Assembly: GCA_016806645.1 (NCBI GenBank)
Contig: JACSYO010000473.1
Span: 413,501 to 477,500 of the forward strand
Source of the DNA: Ophiodon elongatus
Taxonomy: Eukaryota; Chordata; Actinopteri; Perciformes; Hexagrammidae
DNA: 64,000 nucleotides
Direction: 5' to 3'
The notes beneath the pieces were generated by a model. It did not search any database. It saw only the letters and a program-made list of their open reading frames with translations, and was not told where the DNA came from. The translations under genes were made by a program, and so were the position numbers. Within the stretch, counting starts at the first letter, position 1. Each line of letters opens with the position of its first letter. Below, piece after piece: positions 59,563 through 64,000 of this stretch.

Positions 59563-60041
59563 ATCATTATCATGCAGAACTTATAGCCACCGACAATGAT
59601 TGCTTGGGCTGAATGATGAATGAACATATGAATTTTAGATGTCCGCCACAGAGAATGAGAACAAATCGGTGTGTGTAGGTGAGTGCCTTGCTGTGGTCCT
59701 GTGGGAGTGTAGAGAGCGTCAGTGTGTGCGTAGGTTTTTTGTGTGTGTGTGTATGTGTGTGAAGGAAGGGATGATGGTGTTAACATTACAGCTGCCATGT
59801 GTTTATTTCCCAGAGTTCTGGTCTGTGGCGTCTCAGTCATCTCCACAGGCTTAAACAATCACTTTCCATCCATTTAAAGCCTGCATGTGTGTGTATACAG
59901 TCTGTGTGTATGCATGTACTGTGTGTATGCGCTGTGGGAGGATATTAGTGCACTTCCTATTAATGTGTGGATAATGTGTGGAATGTCAACATTAGTGTGT
60001 GTTCGTTTAACATCCATGACGAGAGCACATCTCCACATGCA

Positions 60042-60042
<1 letters not shown>

Positions 60043-60119
<77 letters not shown>
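60043..60119 (+). repeat. compound (GT)n-(GA)n microsatellite
   Basis: About 30 GT units pass directly into seven GA units. Confidence 0.95.
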
Positions 60120-61149
60120 GGTCCCTGGTGTGTTTTACAGTGTGTTTACAGTTGTATGCGTCGCCCTGTCTCCTCCGTGTGATTAGCTTCCCATTAACTG
60201 TCACATATCACCCATCAGTGGCTCCAGGCCTCCTCTGTACTATCTCACTGGACAAACATGCTGTCGGCAACATGCACACACACACACGCACACTCAACAT
60301 CCACTCCCATCTGAGCAGCCATTAGGTACCTATCATAGCGTATGATGATTGTATGTATTGCAAAGCCATTTGGGTAAAAGTGGGCATCCTGACAGCCACA
60401 GATGACCCTAAATTACAGCCTGTGGATTTATTCATTTCTCTCTGCTACATTTACAGTAGCTCGTTCATTCACTCTCTTTGGTTGCTTTCCTTCCCTGTGA
60501 CCTGATCAGCTAATAAACAAAATGACCATACCTTTAGAGGTAAGGTGATATGTTTTAGGCTCACACAAAACTTGACAGAATCTTTTAATACACCTTAACC
60601 ATTAAATATAAAGAATTCTCTCTATCTTTCTCTCTCTCTCTCTCTCTCTCTCTGAGGGGTGGGTATTTAAGGAGAGGGAGTGCGAATGCATGGTAAGCCC
60701 TAAGCCCTTGATGTCCTAGTGCACTGTGACTGTGACAGCCAGCTTTGCTCTGCTTCACCTGTTATCTGTCCATCACTGTTGTGTACTGTACTCTCAGCTC
60801 ACAGAGGACTATTAAGACTGGAGGTCACAATAATAACCACAACAACTTTAGTATTTAAGCACAGCACCAGCACTGCTCTTAAACTATCTAAATACCCCAG
60901 TACAATTGTTCTAAATTAGCACAATAAAACACTGCAAACTTTAGCTCCAGCACAATAGTGTAGCTACAGGAAAAGTCAATCTGACCACAAATCTTAAGGC
61001 AAATGTGAATTTCTCTTGGAATTTATTAGGTAAAGGTTTGCAACCTTTTTTGGAAACTGACTTTTTCTATGCAGTATACTGCTTGAGTAAAACAGGTAAA
61101 CTGTAGACATTTTTTATTTTCCATGGTGTTATATGTTCAAAGTGAGTGA

Positions 61150-61512
61150 AAACACTAACAACGATGGTTTTGATGAGTTTTATTTTGTGCTTTTTCGGAC
61201 GAGCAGCAAGGTAAATCACTATTTTTATGCGGTAATAGCCCATAAAAATGGTCCAAATCCCTGATGATTTTATTTATCGTTCACTTCAAGCGTCACAAAG
61301 CATTGCACCAGAACAGGGGCGAAAAACTGCGTTTCAACCCGGGTGTCATGTTTCCATCACCGCCGATCGCAGCTGGAGCCAATAAATACCTGTGACTACT
61401 GCAGAGTCATTTGTCCCGGGAATGAATGTCGATTGTTACCTTTCCCACTGAAGAAAAAAGCCAGATGTTAGTGAGTGTTAGTGGGTTTTTTGTCCAGTGG
61501 GAAAGGGGCTTT
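61150..61512. repeat. dispersed teleost repeat (unclassified)
   Basis: The right end, tccagtgggaaaggggcttt, and the gagtcatttgtcccgggaat phrase resemble recurrent fish repeat sequence. CpG-rich and non-coding. Ends approximate. Confidence 0.4.
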
Positions 61513-61524
61513 ACACACACACAC

Positions 61525-61577
<53 letters not shown>
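61513..61577 (+). repeat. (CA)n microsatellite
   Basis: About 32 CA units with one CG interruption. Confidence 0.95.
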
Positions 61578-61578
<1 letters not shown>

Positions 61579-62046
61579 CCCCTGCTCCAGCTGTGTCTTA
61601 AGAAGTCAGGGCCAGACCGGTAATCTGACTGGGATAGAAGTTACTGGATCTGTATCCATTACAGGATGTAATACCCCTCACTCCCAAAACTCTCCTCACT
61701 TCCCCTTACCTTCCACCTTTTAGAGGTCATTTCAAGATAATGTTTTTTCCTCGCACACACAACATAAGGGCTGTGTCAAATATCGCATATCAGAGACTCA
61801 TATTTATGTCATTGCTTTGTCACTGAACCATTATAACTTCAACTCATGCCACCACATTAGCCTTTTGGTTCCCGCCTTGTTAACCTTAACTCGTTCAGAC
61901 ACTCCCAGGGGCTGCGCACGATTTCTGGCGCCAGCTGTGTTGAAGAAATCATTTTAGATGTCACACAAAAAAAAAAAAAAAAAGGCTAAATCTAAGGTGT
62001 GAGTTTACGTCAGGACACCAACAATTTGTTTTCAACAACACCTCAC

Positions 62047-62140
62047 CTCTGCGTTTCAGCTTCCCAGCCAGCAGATCAGTAGTTCTAGGTATCAGTTTCC
62101 AGCGAGGGAACTCAACACATCCTGTCAGGAAGCTTTGAGG
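62047..62140 (-). other. candidate 5' UTR exon of bmpr1b
   Basis: On the minus strand, a pyrimidine-rich acceptor tgctctctgctcctcag is followed by 94 nt and a consensus donor AGAG/gtgagg at 62046. The segment contains a two-codon upstream ORF (ATG TGT TGA). It would fit as a non-coding first-intron exon of bmpr1b, but nothing in the sequence links it to that gene. One frame is open throughout, so a coding exon of something else is not excluded. Confidence 0.25.
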
Positions 62141-62910
62141 CTGAGGAGCAGAGAGCACCACTAGCAGTTTGGTACAGTGAGTCAGCTCTCACACCTTCTG
62201 CTCCGCTTTTCTCTAAACTGCTTCTTTTTTCTTTTCTTTAGAAATGCCTGAGTCAGATTTGTCAATGACTTCCTGAGAGCTCAGAGTGAATCCTTCCCAT
62301 TTGTGTGTGATGAGATGCACTTATTTGTGGGTTACAATAAATGCAAAGAAAGCATACAGTGTGTCTTGTTTATTACCAGTTCAGCCAATTAATAAAAAAA
62401 AGAGGCTTCTTTAACGGCATTGGAACGCAGTTTTTATTAAATCTGTCCTTTTGTGAAGAAAACACCAACTCGGTAACAGCTGAAATCATCAAGCAGGTGT
62501 TCAGTGACACATAGAGAGAAGGATGCAGCACACAGATTTTGCCAACAACTTTATGAAACCTAAAAACAAATTGCTGCTAGATGCCAGTTGAAGAGCGGCG
62601 CGGCACATTCTCAGTGCTCCGAGAACACAGTGTCGAACAACAACATGTGTGAAGCGATTATTTTGGCACAAAACCGAGTGGGTGTTTTATTCTGTTAAAA
62701 CAAAACCTGACATTCTGCAGAGAGCAACAGAGTCTCATTAGCAGGCAGTGACAAAAGCAAAGCAACTGGCAAAGCTTTGACTGTGAAAACTGATACAGCG
62801 GTGCTTATTTCCACCAAGGACAATGAAATGTAAGCTATCACGCTCACTCCACACTTCCCAGAACTCACATTGAAGGCTGCAGCCTGGCGTAGGTGGAAGG
62901 TCACAGAATA

Positions 62911-62960
<50 letters not shown>

Positions 62961-62978
62961 CGTGTGTGTGTGTGTGAT
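62911..62978 (+). repeat. (TG)n microsatellite
   Basis: About 33 TG units with two CG interruptions. Confidence 0.95.
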
Positions 62979-64000
62979 TTTTAAAGTGTGCACATTCTCT
63001 CCTTGAAGAATAATGAACACATCGTCCTTAATTTGTTTGAGACAATGGCCTAGACATGCTGTAGGGCAAAGTAGGCCCTTCATGCAGACACAACACCGTA
63101 GCTGTCTGCTGCCTGTCTGAAGCCTGTGATGTCTCCACTTCACCTGTGGCTATAGGACCAGGAAACGATGGCTGACCGAGTCTACCATTCACTCTACCAA
63201 GCATCCATGAGCGGTTTTAGAGTGCGAGAGAGCTGGAAGAAACAGGGAGAGTACAGCGTTGATAGGGCAGACCGAGAAGAGAAAGTGAGGTACTGATAGT
63301 CCTGATACATAAAAAACTCTTTCTCTACCTGCGTCATCTTTTTTTTTTTTTACATATATGTTGTTCAGAAAACCAATATTTGCCTGTTGAGTCACAGTTG
63401 AAGCCATTGCCAGGATAATCAATCATCTGTATGTCAACAAATGAATGAGCCTGTTGCTGGTCCAATCAATCAACTATCTGTTAATGAGTGAGGGAGTTGC
63501 TAGCGGGCCTTGTGCAAAATGCTGTTTGAATAGAGTTTTAACACTTGATTCAACTTTAACAACCGAGGAGCATTTAAGGCGAGAAATACAATAAAACACT
63601 CAAGCTGATTGTTTTTCAAATTCCAGTTCACATGGAAACAGAAACAGAAAGCATCCCAGCTGAAAATGATGACCTATATGTTCTTTTTTTGTTCTTTATT
63701 CACAATGTGGCCATTTTGGGGGATGCTCTTACCTAGGCACGTGCAAAACATACCATTATTCTTACAGTATCAAAATAATCGGGCGTTTTTTGATTTATTA
63801 ATTTATACAGACTGAGCAAAGAGGTCTAGCAGTCATCTGGGAAAATTGGGGTGAAGGCTGAAGAAATGTGACCTCAGATAAACTAATTCAGGAGCGGAGC
63901 ATTTGCAAAAGTCTAGGTGGCACTTTGTTACATAGGTATATTTAAATCAACTGAAACATTACATCGCCCAACACCTGATACCAAAACTATGGAGAATTAT

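Larger units (their letters stand above)
49301..64000 (-). other. bmpr1b: upstream bmpr1b region: 5' intron(s), no confident gene
   Basis: Because a splice acceptor precedes the first coding exon, this stretch should be intron in at least some transcripts. BMPR1B genes are known to have non-coding 5' exons far upstream. It contains microsatellites, dispersed repeats, a 112-nt inverted repeat (56602-56713) and one exon-like segment (62047-62140). A pyrimidine-rich block lies at about 52200-52480. No complete protein-coding gene is recognisable. Confidence 0.65.

Overview
The window is vertebrate genomic DNA, most likely from a percomorph-type teleost. It has long AT-rich introns, many (CA)n/(GA)n microsatellites, a tRNA-derived SINE remnant and several dispersed repeats of a kind I recognise from spiny-rayed fish. 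Two genes dominate, and both could be rebuilt exon by exon with matching GT-AG boundaries and reading phases.

Left part, 338-35882 (+): the 3' two thirds of unc5c, a netrin receptor. Twelve constitutive coding exons encode two thrombospondin type-1 repeats, the transmembrane segment with a caspase-site-like DIID motif, the ZU5 and UPA domains, and the death domain up to the stop codon. These total 676 residues; the Ig domains, signal peptide and promoter lie upstream of the window. The 16.4-kb intron between the second TSP1 repeat and the transmembrane exon holds a well-supported 57-nt cassette exon (7504-7560) that would insert 19 residues next to the membrane. The same intron holds SINE, LINE and LTR-like remnants.

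Middle part, 35883-43936: the 8-kb interval between the two converging stop codons. It contains the 3' UTRs, a degenerate AT-rich minisatellite (about 40620-41345) and some short coding-like islands that belong to neither gene. The best island is a minus-strand terminal-exon candidate at 37215-37435 with an acceptor and a poly(A) signal. Another is a two-exon 57-residue ORF on the plus strand (38374-39092).

Right part, 43937-49283 (-): the whole coding region of bmpr1b, a type I BMP receptor serine/threonine kinase, in ten coding exons. They give 502 residues, the length I know for the mammalian protein, with the GS box, Gly-rich loop, K231, HRDLKSKN and DLG all present. From 49301 to the right edge is the 5' non-coding part or first intron of bmpr1b, with no confident gene. 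A possible 5' UTR exon sits at 62047-62140, and there are several microsatellites and repeats.

The tail-to-tail unc5c/bmpr1b order is the known vertebrate arrangement (human 4q22). I found no novel multi-gene system. The items most worth checking are the cassette exon, the coding-like islands between the genes, and four hairpins or inverted repeats (29440-29498, 44118-44189, 45244-45287, 56602-56713).
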